Of a DNA stretch of 64,000 nucleotides, positions 35,201-43,855 are shown in pieces (the stretch's first letter is position 1; every line of letters starts with the position of its first letter). A program made the translations under genes and the position numbers. Source of the DNA: JAJYRX01 sp041655275 (GTDB taxonomy: Bacteria > Pseudomonadota > Gammaproteobacteria > Burkholderiales > Burkholderiaceae_B); the NCBI GenBank assembly GCA_041655275.1, contig JBBAFU010000007.1:1-64000 (forward strand). Reading direction: 5' to 3'. The notes beneath the pieces are model-generated. The model worked only from the letters and a program-made list of their open reading frames with translations. It was not told where the DNA came from and did not search any database.

Positions 35201-35841
35201 TCACCGCCGTGGGTGCCCTGGAGACGCGGGGCGGCGTTGTCGAGGCCTATGGCCAGCGCCTGGAGCTCAGCCGCGGCACCGTGACCTTCCAGGGCGACAT
35301 CGGCAATCCGGTGCTTGCCATCGAGGCGGTGCGCAAGGGCCTGTCCGTAGAGGCGGGCGTGAAAGTGGCGGGCACGGGCAAGCGGCCGCGCATCGATCTC
35401 ATCTCCTATCCGGAAGTCAGCGAGATCGAGAAGCTCTCCTGGCTGCTGTTCGGCCACGGGCCGGACGACTCGCGGGGTGATATGGCCCTGCTGCTGTCGG
35501 TGGGAACATCCTTCCTGGGCGATGGCGAGCCTTTCTATCGCAAGTTCGGCATTGACGAGGTGGGGCTGCGTTCGGGCGAGCTGGGCAGCGCGGGCAGCAT
35601 ACTGCCGGTGGAAAGCGTGGTCAGCGGCCTGAACAGCGGCGCCAACGACCTGGAGCGCCAGTTCATCCTGGTGAGCAAGGGTGTGAGCCGGGGCTTTACG
35701 CTCAGCCTGCGCCAGGCCCTCTCGGATGCCGGCACCGTGGGCCGGGTCAGCTATCGCCTGGCGCGCAACCTCACGGCCGAGCTCAGCGTGGGCTCGGTAA
35801 ACGGTCTGGCACTGGTCTGGCGCTGGTTCTCGCGGGATTGA
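32296..35841 (+). CDS. tamB: Translocation and assembly module protein TamB
   Basis: An 1181-residue AsmA/DUF490 protein, anchored in the inner membrane by a single N-terminal span (LFTIVVLLVAGFTGWLLATT) and spanning the periplasm as a long beta-taco. The conserved C-terminal domain (ETRGGVVEAYGQRLELSRGT and IEKLSWLLFGHGPDDSRGDM) ends in aromatic LALVWRWFSRD. Translation starts at a TTG that overlaps the tamA stop. It partners with TamA and is likely also involved in phospholipid passage to the outer membrane, as known for the family. No break in the frame is seen. Confidence 0.95.
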   Translation: MSRRSGWLRRVLIWTGPLFTIVVLLVAGFTGWLLATTAGLRWALFTTTSIVGGEVDGVSGSVWHGVALERFRFDNDDLRVDAEGLRLRVAWPSLRQGLLQIEEVAAERLDVALAAAPAADDDEDEAPAVPELPLRVQVDRLALGRFSFEQAGEPLPVVLSSLEVRAKASREGAELVLERLRVDHAAALLDLSGRVSLAALAHPWPFEASLHAGVQAQADDPQLCARHYLPSLPAASEASGDDDHCTLDIHTTAGGSLEQITVVTRGSGQGMQLDAVADLRPGAGFPLEKATLDLVLADASSLRARIGWDADEDAAEAMARDRIHGRLQSERLDLAGLLGGALPSAVLSTEAEFELWLVDRSRPEAVRIDLAFAPDSVWNDAPLSGHLRAALGLPSPPGDDAGIDLAGVRLQALDVDLQLGGNQVRADGSLGGDGDALALQVEADRLAGFWPGLPGGLRLAADIQGGLAQHALALDARYIPPEARDDRLGQAPAHVALGLEGDWDAAAGWTGRLQGLTVHHAGLRLSVDGRPALSFAPEPRDDAPQWQVGPAGLHLALDDKPILDVRHEASYGLADGRMGTQGRVEQLVVGAALVDDIQKLMALAGVDSPGLNKADPARGGVKTTGRNWRRDVKITMGLDWDLEYGAALAGRLQLRRLDGDIMVPADPPFRLGLQDLALEVTARAQEGGSRIDAQLELTSRRMGHIKAGARSLLLFPPGGAPAVSDEGVALNVDAAVENLAWVSLFTGDAMEFGGKLDARLAARVRMDGSWDGTGEIHGSELKVVRVDDGLRLLDGSLEARLEQDRLLLEKLEFPAKLRVMPKDRRVAQWLETPEAAGGALRVSGDWRLDDMAGDIKVALDRYPVLQRTDRFIMGSGDIAVAVRLPALAITGGVRMDAGWADLDMLGNVPTLDGDVVIVHHGDTVEEVDVPMDISMALDVDMGRRFYLTGYGVDSGLTGKLHVSMIKNRLTAVGALETRGGVVEAYGQRLELSRGTVTFQGDIGNPVLAIEAVRKGLSVEAGVKVAGTGKRPRIDLISYPEVSEIEKLSWLLFGHGPDDSRGDMALLLSVGTSFLGDGEPFYRKFGIDEVGLRSGELGSAGSILPVESVVSGLNSGANDLERQFILVSKGVSRGFTLSLRQALSDAGTVGRVSYRLARNLTAELSVGSVNGLALVWRWFSRD

Positions 35842-35897
35842 AGCACGCGGCCGGCCCATGCGATAAAATGGCGGACGATACTGAAGTGGTGGAGGCC

Positions 35898-36461
35898 ATG
35901 AGCATCAAGAATGATCGCTGGATCCGCGAGCAGGCGCAAGCAGGCATGATAGAACCCTTTGAGCCGGGCCAGGTGCGCACGCGCGACGGCCGGCCCATCG
36001 TCAGCTATGGCACCAGCAGCTATGGCTACGATGTGCGCTGTGCGGGCGAATTCAAGATTTTCACCAATATCAATTCCACCATTGTCGATCCCAAGGCGTT
36101 CGACGAGAAGTCCTTTGTGGATTTCGAGGGCGATGTGTGCATCATCCCGCCCAACTCCTTCGCCCTGGCGCGCACGGTCGAATACTTCCGCATACCGCGG
36201 ACCGTCCTGACCGTGTGTCTGGGCAAGAGCACCTACGCCCGCTGCGGCATCATCGTGAATGTGACACCCCTGGAGCCCGAATGGGAAGGGCATGTCACCC
36301 TGGAGTTTTCCAATACCACACCCCTGCCGGCAAAGATCTACGCCGGCGAAGGCTGTGCGCAGATGCTGTTCTTCGAGAGTGACGAAGTCTGCGAAGTCTC
36401 GTACCGGGATCGCGACGGCAAATATCAGGGCCAGCAAGGCGTCACTCTGCCCCGCGCCTAG
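35898..36461 (+). CDS. dcd: dCTP deaminase
   Basis: A 187-residue enzyme converting dCTP to dUTP for thymidylate synthesis. ATG 35898 follows a GTGGAGG site and gives the usual MSIKNDRWIREQA start. Conserved residues: GTSSYGYDVRCAGEF, EYFRIPRTVLTVCLGKSTYA, and VTPLEPEWEGHVTLEFSNTT, which contains the catalytic glutamate. It is followed ten bases later by the decarboxylase gene. Links functionally with thyA and folA elsewhere in the window. Confidence 0.97.
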   Translation: MSIKNDRWIREQAQAGMIEPFEPGQVRTRDGRPIVSYGTSSYGYDVRCAGEFKIFTNINSTIVDPKAFDEKSFVDFEGDVCIIPPNSFALARTVEYFRIPRTVLTVCLGKSTYARCGIIVNVTPLEPEWEGHVTLEFSNTTPLPAKIYAGEGCAQMLFFESDEVCEVSYRDRDGKYQGQQGVTLPRA

Positions 36462-36471
36462 GAGCATCACC

Positions 36472-38733
36472 ATGAAGTTTCGTTTTCCCATCGTCATTAT
36501 TGACGAGGATTACCGCTCGGATAATGCTTCCGGCCTGGGCATTCGCGCCCTGGCCGATGCCCTGGTGGCCGAAGGGGTTGAAGTGCTGGGCGTGACCAGC
36601 TATGGCGACCTGAGCTCGTTTGCCCAGCAGCAGAGCCGGGCGAGCGCCTTCATCGTGTCCATCGACGACGAGGAGTTCGACGTCGACTCGCCCGAGGACG
36701 TGGTCCAGGCCATCAAGAAGCTGCGCGCCTTCATCGTCGAGCTGCGCTTTCGCAACGAGGAAATTCCCATCTACCTCTATGGCGAAACACGCACCTCCCA
36801 GCATATTCCCAATGACATCCTGCGCGAGCTGCACGGCTTCATCCACATGTTCGAGGATACGCCCGAGTTCGTCGCACGCCACATCATCCGCGAAGCCCGG
36901 GCCTATCTCGACAGCCTGGCACCGCCGTTCTTCCGCGCCCTGGTGGATTACGCGTCCGAAGGCTCCTACTCCTGGCATTGCCCGGGGCATTCCGGGGGCG
37001 TGGCTTTCCTGAAAAGCCCGGTCGGGCAGATGTTCCACCAGTTCTTCGGTGAAAACATGTTGCGTGCCGACGTCTGCAATGCCGTGGACGAGCTTGGCCA
37101 GCTGCTGGATCACACAGGCCCGGTGGCGGAGTCCGAGCGCAACGCCGCCCGCATCTTCTATGCGGACCACTGTTTCTTCGTCACCAACGGCACATCCACC
37201 TCCAACAAGATCGTCTGGCATGCCAATGTGGCGGCCGATGACATCGTGGTGGTGGATCGCAACTGCCACAAGTCCATACTGCACGCCATCACCATGACGG
37301 GCGCCATTCCCGTGTTCCTGCGTCCCACGCGCAATCACCTGGGCATCATCGGGCCTATTCCGCTGGAGGAATTCCATCCCGACAGCATACGGCGCCGGAT
37401 CGAGGCCAACCCGTTTGCGCGTGCGGCCGCCAGCCGGCGTCCGCGCATACTCACGCTCACGCAGAGCACCTATGACGGAGTCATCTACAACACCGAGATG
37501 CTCAAGCAGCAGCTGGGCTCCGAGATCGATACCCTGCACTTCGACGAAGCCTGGCTTCCGCATGCGCCCTTTCACTCGTTCTATCGCGACATGCACGCCA
37601 TCGGCGAAGGGCGCGAGCGCTGCGAGGACACCATCGTGTTCGTCACGCATTCCACGCACAAGCTGCTGGCCGGCCTGTCCCAGGCCTCGCAGATCACGGT
37701 GCAGGATGCCGCCCGGCGCCGTCTGGACCGCAACGTCTTCAACGAAGCCTATCTGATGCACACGTCCACCTCGCCGCAGTACGCCATTATTGCGTCCTGC
37801 GACGTGGCGGCGGCGATGATGGAGCCCCCCGGGGGCACGGCCATGGTGGAAGAGAGCATTTCCGAAGCCATGGATTTTCGTCGCGCCATGCGCAAGGTGG
37901 AGTCCGAATACGGCCGCAACGACTGGTGGTTCAAGGTCTGGGGGCCGCGCCACCTGCCCGCCGAAGGCATTGGTCACCGCGACGACTGGCTGCTCGAATC
38001 GGGGGCTGAATGGCATGGTTTCGGTGATCTGGCCGACGGCTTCAACATGCTGGACCCCATCAAGGCCACGGTGGTCACGCCGGGGCTGGACATTTCGGGC
38101 ACGTTTGCCGAAACCGGCATCCCGGCGGCCCTGGTCTCGCGCTATCTGACCGAACATGGCATCGTCATCGAGAAGACGGGCCTGTACTCCTTCTTCATCC
38201 TGTTCACCATCGGCATCACCAAGGGCCGCTGGAACACCCTGGTGACGGCTCTGCAGCAGTTCAAGGATGATTACGATCGCAACCAGCCCATGTGGCGCAT
38301 CCTGCCGGAGTTCTGCAAGGAGCATCGCCGCTACGAGAGCATGGGCCTGCGCGATCTGTGCCAGCAGATCCACGAAGCCTACCAGGCCGTGGACCTGGCC
38401 CGCCTGACGACCGAGGTCTATCTGAGCGACATGGAAGCCGCCATGAAGCCGTCCGACGCGTTTGCGCGCATGGCGCATCGCGAGACCGAGCGCGTGCCCA
38501 TCGATGCGCTCGAAGGCCGGGTGACGGGGGTGCTGCTCACGCCGTATCCGCCGGGCATTCCCCTGCTCATTCCCGGTGAGCGGGTCAATCGCAGCATTGT
38601 GCGCTATCTGCAGTTCGTGCGCGATTTCAACGCCCGGTTTCCGGGTTTCGGCACCGATGTGCACGGCCTGGCCCAGGAAGAGGGCGACAACGGACGCGCA
38701 CATTATTACGTCGACTGCATCCGCGAGGCCTGA
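36472..38733 (+). CDS. Orn/Lys/Arg decarboxylase (PLP, wing-domain type)
   Basis: A 753-residue enzyme of the large, inducible amino-acid decarboxylase class. An N-terminal response-regulator-like wing domain (residues 1-130, starting MKFRFPIVIIDEDYR) precedes the PLP fold. The PLP lysine is in THSTHKLLAGLSQASQI, with Asp in LHFDEAWLPHAPFH and the PGHSGGVAF segment. Homologues decarboxylate lysine, arginine or ornithine, giving polyamine precursors and acid tolerance. The substrate cannot be decided by eye. There is no antiporter gene next to it, so a biosynthetic role may be more likely. Confidence 0.94.
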   Translation: MKFRFPIVIIDEDYRSDNASGLGIRALADALVAEGVEVLGVTSYGDLSSFAQQQSRASAFIVSIDDEEFDVDSPEDVVQAIKKLRAFIVELRFRNEEIPIYLYGETRTSQHIPNDILRELHGFIHMFEDTPEFVARHIIREARAYLDSLAPPFFRALVDYASEGSYSWHCPGHSGGVAFLKSPVGQMFHQFFGENMLRADVCNAVDELGQLLDHTGPVAESERNAARIFYADHCFFVTNGTSTSNKIVWHANVAADDIVVVDRNCHKSILHAITMTGAIPVFLRPTRNHLGIIGPIPLEEFHPDSIRRRIEANPFARAAASRRPRILTLTQSTYDGVIYNTEMLKQQLGSEIDTLHFDEAWLPHAPFHSFYRDMHAIGEGRERCEDTIVFVTHSTHKLLAGLSQASQITVQDAARRRLDRNVFNEAYLMHTSTSPQYAIIASCDVAAAMMEPPGGTAMVEESISEAMDFRRAMRKVESEYGRNDWWFKVWGPRHLPAEGIGHRDDWLLESGAEWHGFGDLADGFNMLDPIKATVVTPGLDISGTFAETGIPAALVSRYLTEHGIVIEKTGLYSFFILFTIGITKGRWNTLVTALQQFKDDYDRNQPMWRILPEFCKEHRRYESMGLRDLCQQIHEAYQAVDLARLTTEVYLSDMEAAMKPSDAFARMAHRETERVPIDALEGRVTGVLLTPYPPGIPLLIPGERVNRSIVRYLQFVRDFNARFPGFGTDVHGLAQEEGDNGRAHYYVDCIREA

Positions 38734-38738
38734 GGCGC

Positions 38739-39962
38739 GTGGGCCTGCGCGCAGACGTTGCCGTAGATGTTGCCATTATCGGTGCCGGCGCAGCGGGCAT
38801 GATGGCGGCATCGGTGGCGGGCCGGCGCGGGTTGCGGGTGGTGCTCATCGATCACGCCCGGCGGCTGGGCGAGAAGATCCGCATCTCGGGCGGCGGGCGC
38901 TGCAATTTCACCAATCTGGGTACAAGTCCGGCGCAATTCCTGTCGCGCAACCCGCATTTCTGCCGTTCGGCGCTGTCGGCCTACAGCCCGCGCGATTTTC
39001 TGGATCTGCTGGCATGTCACGGCGTCGCCTGGCATGAGAAACACCGGGGCCAGCTGTTCTGCAATGACAGCAGCGAGGCTGTCATCACCATGCTCAGGCG
39101 CGAGTGCGATCGCGGCGGCGTGCAATGGCGCATGCCCTGCAGCGTGGAGTCCATCGCGCAGGCGGCGGACGGTTTCGAGCTAGCGACCACGCAGGGCGGG
39201 GTACGGGCGGCCCGGGTCGTGCTGGCCACCGGCGGCATGGCGATTCCCCAGCTCGGCGCCACGGATTATGCGCTCAAGGTGGCACGCCAGTTCGGCCTGC
39301 GCGTGATCGAGCCCCGGCCCGCCCTGGTGCCCCTGCGCTTCGAGGCAGCCGCCTGGACGGGGTTTGCATCCCTGTCCGGTGTCAGTCTGGAAGCCGGCAT
39401 CGGCGTGGGCGTCCCGCAGCGGGCACACTTCCTCGAGGATGTGCTCATCACCCACCGGGGCCTTTCGGGACCGGGAATTCTGCAGATATCCAGCTACTGG
39501 GAGCCGGGCGAAGATGTCGTGCTCGACCTTGCGCCCGGTCGGGATTTGGCGCACTATCTGCTCCAGGCCAAGCGGCAGGGGCGTCAGCGTCTGCTCGGCG
39601 CCCTGGCGGAAATCCTGCCGCGCCGGCTGGCGCAGCACTGGCTGGCGCAGGAAGGGCGGGGTGCCGAATTGGCCCAGACTGCGCTGGCCGAGCTGCCTGA
39701 CAAAACGCTGCGCGCGCTGGCGGCGGGGCTGCAGGCCTGGTCCTGCCGTCCTGTGGGAACCGCGGGCTGGCGCAAGGCGGAAGTCATGCGCGGGGGGGTC
39801 GATACCCGGGAAATCGATCAGAAGACCATGCAGGTGCGCCGGGTGCCCGGGCTGTATATCGTGGGCGAGGCGCTGGATGTCACCGGTTGGCTGGGCGGTT
39901 ACAATTTCCAGTGGGCCTGGGCTTCGGGGGTGGCCTGCGGCCGCGCCCTGGCGCCGGGCTGA
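38739..39962 (+). CDS. HI0933/YhiN-family flavoprotein
   Basis: A 407-residue FAD-dependent protein starting with GTG five bases after the decarboxylase. Dinucleotide-binding motif VAIIGAGAAGMMAASVA, the family motif IRISGGGRCNFTN near residue 48, and a C-terminal GEALDVTGWLGGYNFQWAWA. The HI0933 family is widespread, but its reaction is undefined. It has no frame break and is probably cotranscribed with the decarboxylase and with gcvH 25 bases downstream. Confidence 0.92.
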   Translation: MGLRADVAVDVAIIGAGAAGMMAASVAGRRGLRVVLIDHARRLGEKIRISGGGRCNFTNLGTSPAQFLSRNPHFCRSALSAYSPRDFLDLLACHGVAWHEKHRGQLFCNDSSEAVITMLRRECDRGGVQWRMPCSVESIAQAADGFELATTQGGVRAARVVLATGGMAIPQLGATDYALKVARQFGLRVIEPRPALVPLRFEAAAWTGFASLSGVSLEAGIGVGVPQRAHFLEDVLITHRGLSGPGILQISSYWEPGEDVVLDLAPGRDLAHYLLQAKRQGRQRLLGALAEILPRRLAQHWLAQEGRGAELAQTALAELPDKTLRALAAGLQAWSCRPVGTAGWRKAEVMRGGVDTREIDQKTMQVRRVPGLYIVGEALDVTGWLGGYNFQWAWASGVACGRALAPG

Positions 39963-39987
39963 AGGTTTCGTTCTCAGGGGGAAGGCA

Positions 39988-40365
39988 ATGGCATTGCCGG
40001 AAGATCGCCGCTATGCGGCCACACATGAATGGGCCCGGCTGCGGGATGGCGAAGTCGAGGTGGGCATCACCGAGACCGCCCAGCAGGCGCTGGGAGATCT
40101 GGTGTTTGTGGGTGATGTGCCGGTGGGCGAGCATCGCCAGGCCAATGATGTGGCCGGCATCGTCGAGTCCGTCAAGGCGGCTTCGGAAATCCATGCGCCC
40201 GTTGCCGGGCGCATCACGGCATTCAACACGGCGCTGTCGGCCGCGCCCGATGCCATCAATGATGATGCCTTCGGCACCTGGATATTTCGCATGGAGGCCG
40301 ATGATGCCGATGATCTGGCCGGCCTCATGGATGCCGAGGCCTATGCCCGCAGTGCCGGCGACTGA
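39988..40365 (+). CDS. gcvH: Glycine cleavage H-like lipoyl carrier protein
   Basis: A 125-residue H protein with an early THEWARL motif and the lipoyl-lysine site GIVESVKAASEIHAPVAG (Lys near residue 64). H proteins shuttle aminomethyl groups in glycine cleavage and can also act in lipoate transfer. No gcvT or gcvP is in the window, so this is an orphan copy here; the complete operon may be elsewhere. ATG 39988 has a GGGGGAAGG site. Confidence 0.92.
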   Translation: MALPEDRRYAATHEWARLRDGEVEVGITETAQQALGDLVFVGDVPVGEHRQANDVAGIVESVKAASEIHAPVAGRITAFNTALSAAPDAINDDAFGTWIFRMEADDADDLAGLMDAEAYARSAGD

Positions 40366-40406
40366 CGTCGCCGGCCGCATATCGCGGGCTTTCGCGGTGA
40401 CGCTTC

Positions 40407-41732
40407 TCAGTCTATCGTCTTGAGCACTTCGGCCAGCGTGGTGGCAATCTGGTCGATGTGCTTGTCTTCGATGATGAGGGGGGGCGACATCGCGATGGTG
40501 TCACCCGTGAAGCGCACCATCAGGCCCTTGTCGAAGCATTTCTGGAAGACTTCGGTTGCCCGTGCACCCGGTGCGCCGGGACGCGGTGCGAGCTCGATGC
40601 CGGCAACCAGGCCCAGGTTGCGGATGTCGATCACATGGGGGCTGTCCTTGAGGGCGTGCACCGCGTCCTCAAGCGGCTTGGCCATGGTGGCGGCCCGCGC
40701 GAACAGCTTCTCACGCTCGTAGATGTCGATGGTGGCCATCATGGCGGCGGTGGCCAGCGGGTGGGCCGAATAGGTATAGCCGTGGAAGAACTCGATGCCG
40801 GTGGACGAGGCTTCCAGAATGGCATCGTGGATCTCGCGACTCACCGCGACGGCACCGGCCGGCACGGCGGCATTGCTGATGCCCTTGGCCAGGGTGATCA
40901 GGTCGGGCTTGATGCCGAACAGCTCACTGGCCGTGGCCGCACCCAGACGCCCGAAGCCGGTGATGACCTCGTCGAAGATCAGCAGGATGCCGTACTTCTC
41001 GGTGATGGCGCGCAGGCGCTCCAGATAGCCCTTGGGCGGTACCAGCACACCGGCCGAGCCCGCCAGCGGCTCGACCATGACGGCGGCGATGGTGGAGGGA
41101 TCATGCAGGGCGACGATGCGCTCCAGCTCGTCGGCAAGGTGGGCACCCCATTCCGGCAGGCCGCGCGTGAATGCGTTCTTGCTCACATCATGCGTGTGTG
41201 GCAGGTGATCCACGCCGGGCAGCAGCACCGGCGAGAAGGTGCGCCGGTTGGGAGAGATGCCGCCCACAGAAATACCGCCGAAGCCCACGCCGTGATAGCC
41301 GCGCTCGCGCCCGATGAAGCGGGTGCGATGGCCTTCACCGCGGGCGCGGTGGTAGGCGAGTGCGATCTTCAGCGCCGTGTCTGCGGATTCGGAACCCGAG
41401 TTCGTGAAGAAGATGCGGTCCATGCCTTCGGGCATGCAGCGCGCCACCGCCGTAGCGGCACGGAAGGAATCCTCGTGGCCGATCTGGAAGCTGGGCGCAT
41501 AATCCATCTCGGTCGTCTGGCGCGTGATGGCGTCGATGATTTCCTGGCGGCCATGGCCGGCGTTCACACACCACAGGCCCGATGTGCCGTCCAGAATCTG
41601 CTTGCCCTCGACGCTGGTGTAATACATGCCCTTGGCCTTGGCCAGCAGGCGCGGGTGGGACTTGAACTGGCGATTCGCCGTGAAAGGCATCCAGAGATTG
41701 GACAGGTCTGGACGATTGGCTTGGCTGCTCAT
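40407..41732 (-). CDS. Class III omega-aminotransferase (beta-alanine:pyruvate type)
   Basis: A 441-residue fold-type I PLP enzyme. The PLP lysine lies in LITLAKGISNAAVPAG, with DEVITGFGRLG and TNSGSESADTALKIAL upstream. N-terminal LWMPFTANRQFK and the tail DKHIDQIATTLAEVL are typical of omega-amino acid:pyruvate transaminases acting on beta-alanine, putrescine-like or other amine donors. It is divergent from a MocR-type regulator (41882), a common pairing in which the regulator controls the transaminase. The real donor is unknown. Confidence 0.92.
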   Translation of the reverse strand: MSSQANRPDLSNLWMPFTANRQFKSHPRLLAKAKGMYYTSVEGKQILDGTSGLWCVNAGHGRQEIIDAITRQTTEMDYAPSFQIGHEDSFRAATAVARCMPEGMDRIFFTNSGSESADTALKIALAYHRARGEGHRTRFIGRERGYHGVGFGGISVGGISPNRRTFSPVLLPGVDHLPHTHDVSKNAFTRGLPEWGAHLADELERIVALHDPSTIAAVMVEPLAGSAGVLVPPKGYLERLRAITEKYGILLIFDEVITGFGRLGAATASELFGIKPDLITLAKGISNAAVPAGAVAVSREIHDAILEASSTGIEFFHGYTYSAHPLATAAMMATIDIYEREKLFARAATMAKPLEDAVHALKDSPHVIDIRNLGLVAGIELAPRPGAPGARATEVFQKCFDKGLMVRFTGDTIAMSPPLIIEDKHIDQIATTLAEVLKTID

Positions 41733-41821
41733 GGGGTACCTCGTTCAATAAACAGGGGGTCTGCAGAAAAACTGACAGTATCTGCCTCCATTCTGCTTGG
41801 AGTGGATGTTTTTTGACATAT

Positions 41822-41876
41822 ACAGTCGCTTGATATCGGGCATACTGTACTGCTGCGATAACTATAACTGTACAGT
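41822..41876. promoter_or_regulatory. Candidate MocR operator repeats
   Basis: The 149-base divergent region between the aminotransferase and the MocR-type gene contains ACTGTAC at 41844-41850 and again at 41867-41873, 23 bases apart, i.e. about two helical turns. The second lies in a perfect palindrome ACTGTACAGT (41867-41876). A related ACAGT occurs at 41822-41826. Direct repeats of this kind suit a dimeric PdxR/MocR-type protein. The last copy lies right before the mocR start, suggesting autoregulation. Confidence 0.5.
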
Positions 41877-41881
41877 ACGCC

Positions 41882-43360
41882 ATGTTCCGAATCGAATTGC
41901 AGCGCGATCGTCGCCGTGCACCACCCCTGGTCGACCAGATTGTCCAGGCTTTCGAGGCCGCCATGCAGGCGCAGGCCCTGCGCCCCGGCATGGCAGTGCC
42001 GTCGCTGCGCCGCTTCGCCCAGGCGCATGGCGTCAGCACCTTTACCGTGGCCGCCGCCTACAGCCGGCTGGCGGCGCAGGGGCTGCTGGTGTCGCGCCCC
42101 GGCGCGGGCTATCGCGTGGCGCCGCGCCCGGCACAGCTTCCGCTGGTGCCGCCGGCGCGCTGGACGCCGCCCGAAGTGGGCCCGTCCTGGCTGCTGGCCG
42201 ATGTCTTTGCCGACCATTCCATTCCCATCAAGTCGGGCTGCGGCTGGCTGCCGGCCGAGTGGATGAACGAGCCCGGCCTGCGCCAGGCCCTGCGCCGGCT
42301 GGCGCGCATGCCCCTGAACCAGCTCGGTGGCTACGGCCATCCCTATGGCTATTATCCGTTGCGCGAGGCGATTGCCGCCCGGCTGGGTGAGCAGGGACTC
42401 GCCGTCTCGCCGGCGGAACTCCTGCTCACCCAGGGTGCCACACAGGCGCTGGACATCCTGGTACGCACCCTGCTCGTGCCGGGCGACGTCGTCGTTGTCG
42501 AGCGTCCGGGCTATGCCAATCTGCTGCATGCGCTGGCAGGCGCAGGCGTGCGCATGCAGACCGTGGCGCGCCGGCATGACGGCTTGTGCCTGGACAGCCT
42601 GGAACAGCTGGCACGCCGGCAGCGCATCAAGGCCCTGTTCGTGAACACGGCGCTGCACAATCCCACGGGTACCAGCCTGGGCATGGGCAATGCCTTTCGC
42701 CTGCTGCAGCTGGCCGAGCGCCACGATTTCATGGTGATCGAGGATGACGTCTCGCGCGACCTGATGCCCGGGGCCGGACCCATGCTGGCCGCCATGGCCG
42801 GCAGCGAGCGCGTGCTCTATGTCTCGGGCTTCTCGAAGAGCATTACGCCGTCCATGCGCGTGGGCTATATCGCCGCAGGCCGCGGCCAGATTGCAGCACT
42901 GGCGCGCAGGAAGATGGCAAGCGGGCTCACCACGCCCGAAGCCATGGAGCGTACCGTGTACCAGATCCTGCGCCATGGCGATCACCAGCGCCAGCTCCAG
43001 CGCGTGCGCGACCGTTTGCGCACGGCGCACGATGTGCTCACCGACATCATGGTCCAGCACGATTTCGAGGTGTTTGCGCGGCCGCGCGCCGGCCTGTTCC
43101 TGTGGGCGCGCCCGCGCAGGGGTCACCAGGATCATCAGGACCATTATCCGGACGGGCTTGCGCTGGCGCGTCAGGCCCTGGGGCACGGGATCTGGCTGGC
43201 GCCCGGGGATTACTTCTTCACCCGCATGCACGTGGCCCCGGCGGACGGCCCGCAGCCGCGGGGCCTTCCTGATGATGAGCGCGGCTGGTTCCGCTTCAAT
43301 GTGGCCTATTCAGCCCATCCCGGGCTGTGGCGATTCATGCGCGAGTACGCCGGTAGGTGA
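41882..43360 (+). CDS. MocR-family regulator (GntR DNA-binding + aminotransferase fold)
   Basis: A 492-residue protein: GntR winged helix-turn-helix at residues about 12-78 (PLVDQIVQAFEAAMQAQALR, PSLRRFAQAHGVSTFTVAAA), a linker, then an aspartate-aminotransferase-like domain with PLP lysine in YVSGFSKSITPSMRVGY. Such proteins sense PLP or PLP-amino acid adducts and usually control a neighbouring PLP-linked pathway. It is divergent from the omega-aminotransferase. Its 3' end overlaps the convergent folA gene by 26 bases. Confidence 0.93.
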   Translation: MFRIELQRDRRRAPPLVDQIVQAFEAAMQAQALRPGMAVPSLRRFAQAHGVSTFTVAAAYSRLAAQGLLVSRPGAGYRVAPRPAQLPLVPPARWTPPEVGPSWLLADVFADHSIPIKSGCGWLPAEWMNEPGLRQALRRLARMPLNQLGGYGHPYGYYPLREAIAARLGEQGLAVSPAELLLTQGATQALDILVRTLLVPGDVVVVERPGYANLLHALAGAGVRMQTVARRHDGLCLDSLEQLARRQRIKALFVNTALHNPTGTSLGMGNAFRLLQLAERHDFMVIEDDVSRDLMPGAGPMLAAMAGSERVLYVSGFSKSITPSMRVGYIAAGRGQIAALARRKMASGLTTPEAMERTVYQILRHGDHQRQLQRVRDRLRTAHDVLTDIMVQHDFEVFARPRAGLFLWARPRRGHQDHQDHYPDGLALARQALGHGIWLAPGDYFFTRMHVAPADGPQPRGLPDDERGWFRFNVAYSAHPGLWRFMREYAGR

Positions 43361-43838
43361 CAAAGTCGAAGTCCAGCCCATTTTCCGCCGGCTGGGGCAG
43401 GCGTTCCACTTCCTGCCACTGCCCGGGCGCCACCTCCGGAAACCAGGCGTCACCGTCAATGTCCGCGTGGATTTCCGTGGCCACGATCTCGTCGGCCAGC
43501 GCCAGCGCCAGCCGGTAGATCTGCTCGCCGCCAATGATGTCGGCCTGCTCGTGGCCGGCTTCCAGGCAGGCGTGCAGCGCAGCATCGAGATCGGCACAGA
43601 CTTGCGCCCCTTCGGCGTTCAGGCCGGCCTGGCGGCTGATGACCAGGTTGAGGCGGCCGGGCAGGGCGCGCCCCAGTGACTCCCAGGTCTTGCGTCCCAT
43701 GATGATGGGCCGGCCCATTGTGGTGCGTTTGAAGTGGGCCAGGTCGGACGGCAGGTGCCAGGGCATCCGGCCCCGGACGCCGATGACGCGATTGCGGCTG
43801 TAGGCGACGACGAGGCGCAGGAAAGGACGTTGTTTCAT
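43335..43838 (-). CDS. folA: Dihydrofolate reductase
   Basis: A 167-residue enzyme from ATG 43838. Substrate loop IGVRGRMPWHLPSDLAHFKR with the catalytic Asp, cofactor-binding MGRKTWESLGRALPGRLN, and IIGGEQIYRLAL are all present. It regenerates tetrahydrofolate used up by ThyA, encoded just upstream on the same strand (17 bases between). Its C-terminal codons overlap the end of the oppositely transcribed MocR gene. Confidence 0.97.
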   Translation of the reverse strand: MKQRPFLRLVVAYSRNRVIGVRGRMPWHLPSDLAHFKRTTMGRPIIMGRKTWESLGRALPGRLNLVISRQAGLNAEGAQVCADLDAALHACLEAGHEQADIIGGEQIYRLALALADEIVATEIHADIDGDAWFPEVAPGQWQEVERLPQPAENGLDFDFVTYRRTRA

Positions 43839-43855
43839 CGGAATTTTCGTGCCAT

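Noticed and set aside
34003..35859. 618-codon open frame on the minus strand opposite tamB
   Set aside because: It is antisense to a well-supported TamB domain, has His/Gln/Gly-rich composition typical of a complementary-strand shadow in GC-rich DNA, and shows no family motif.
36442..38703. 753-codon minus-strand frame opposite the decarboxylase
   Set aside because: Antisense shadow; the plus-strand product has complete PLP-enzyme motifs.
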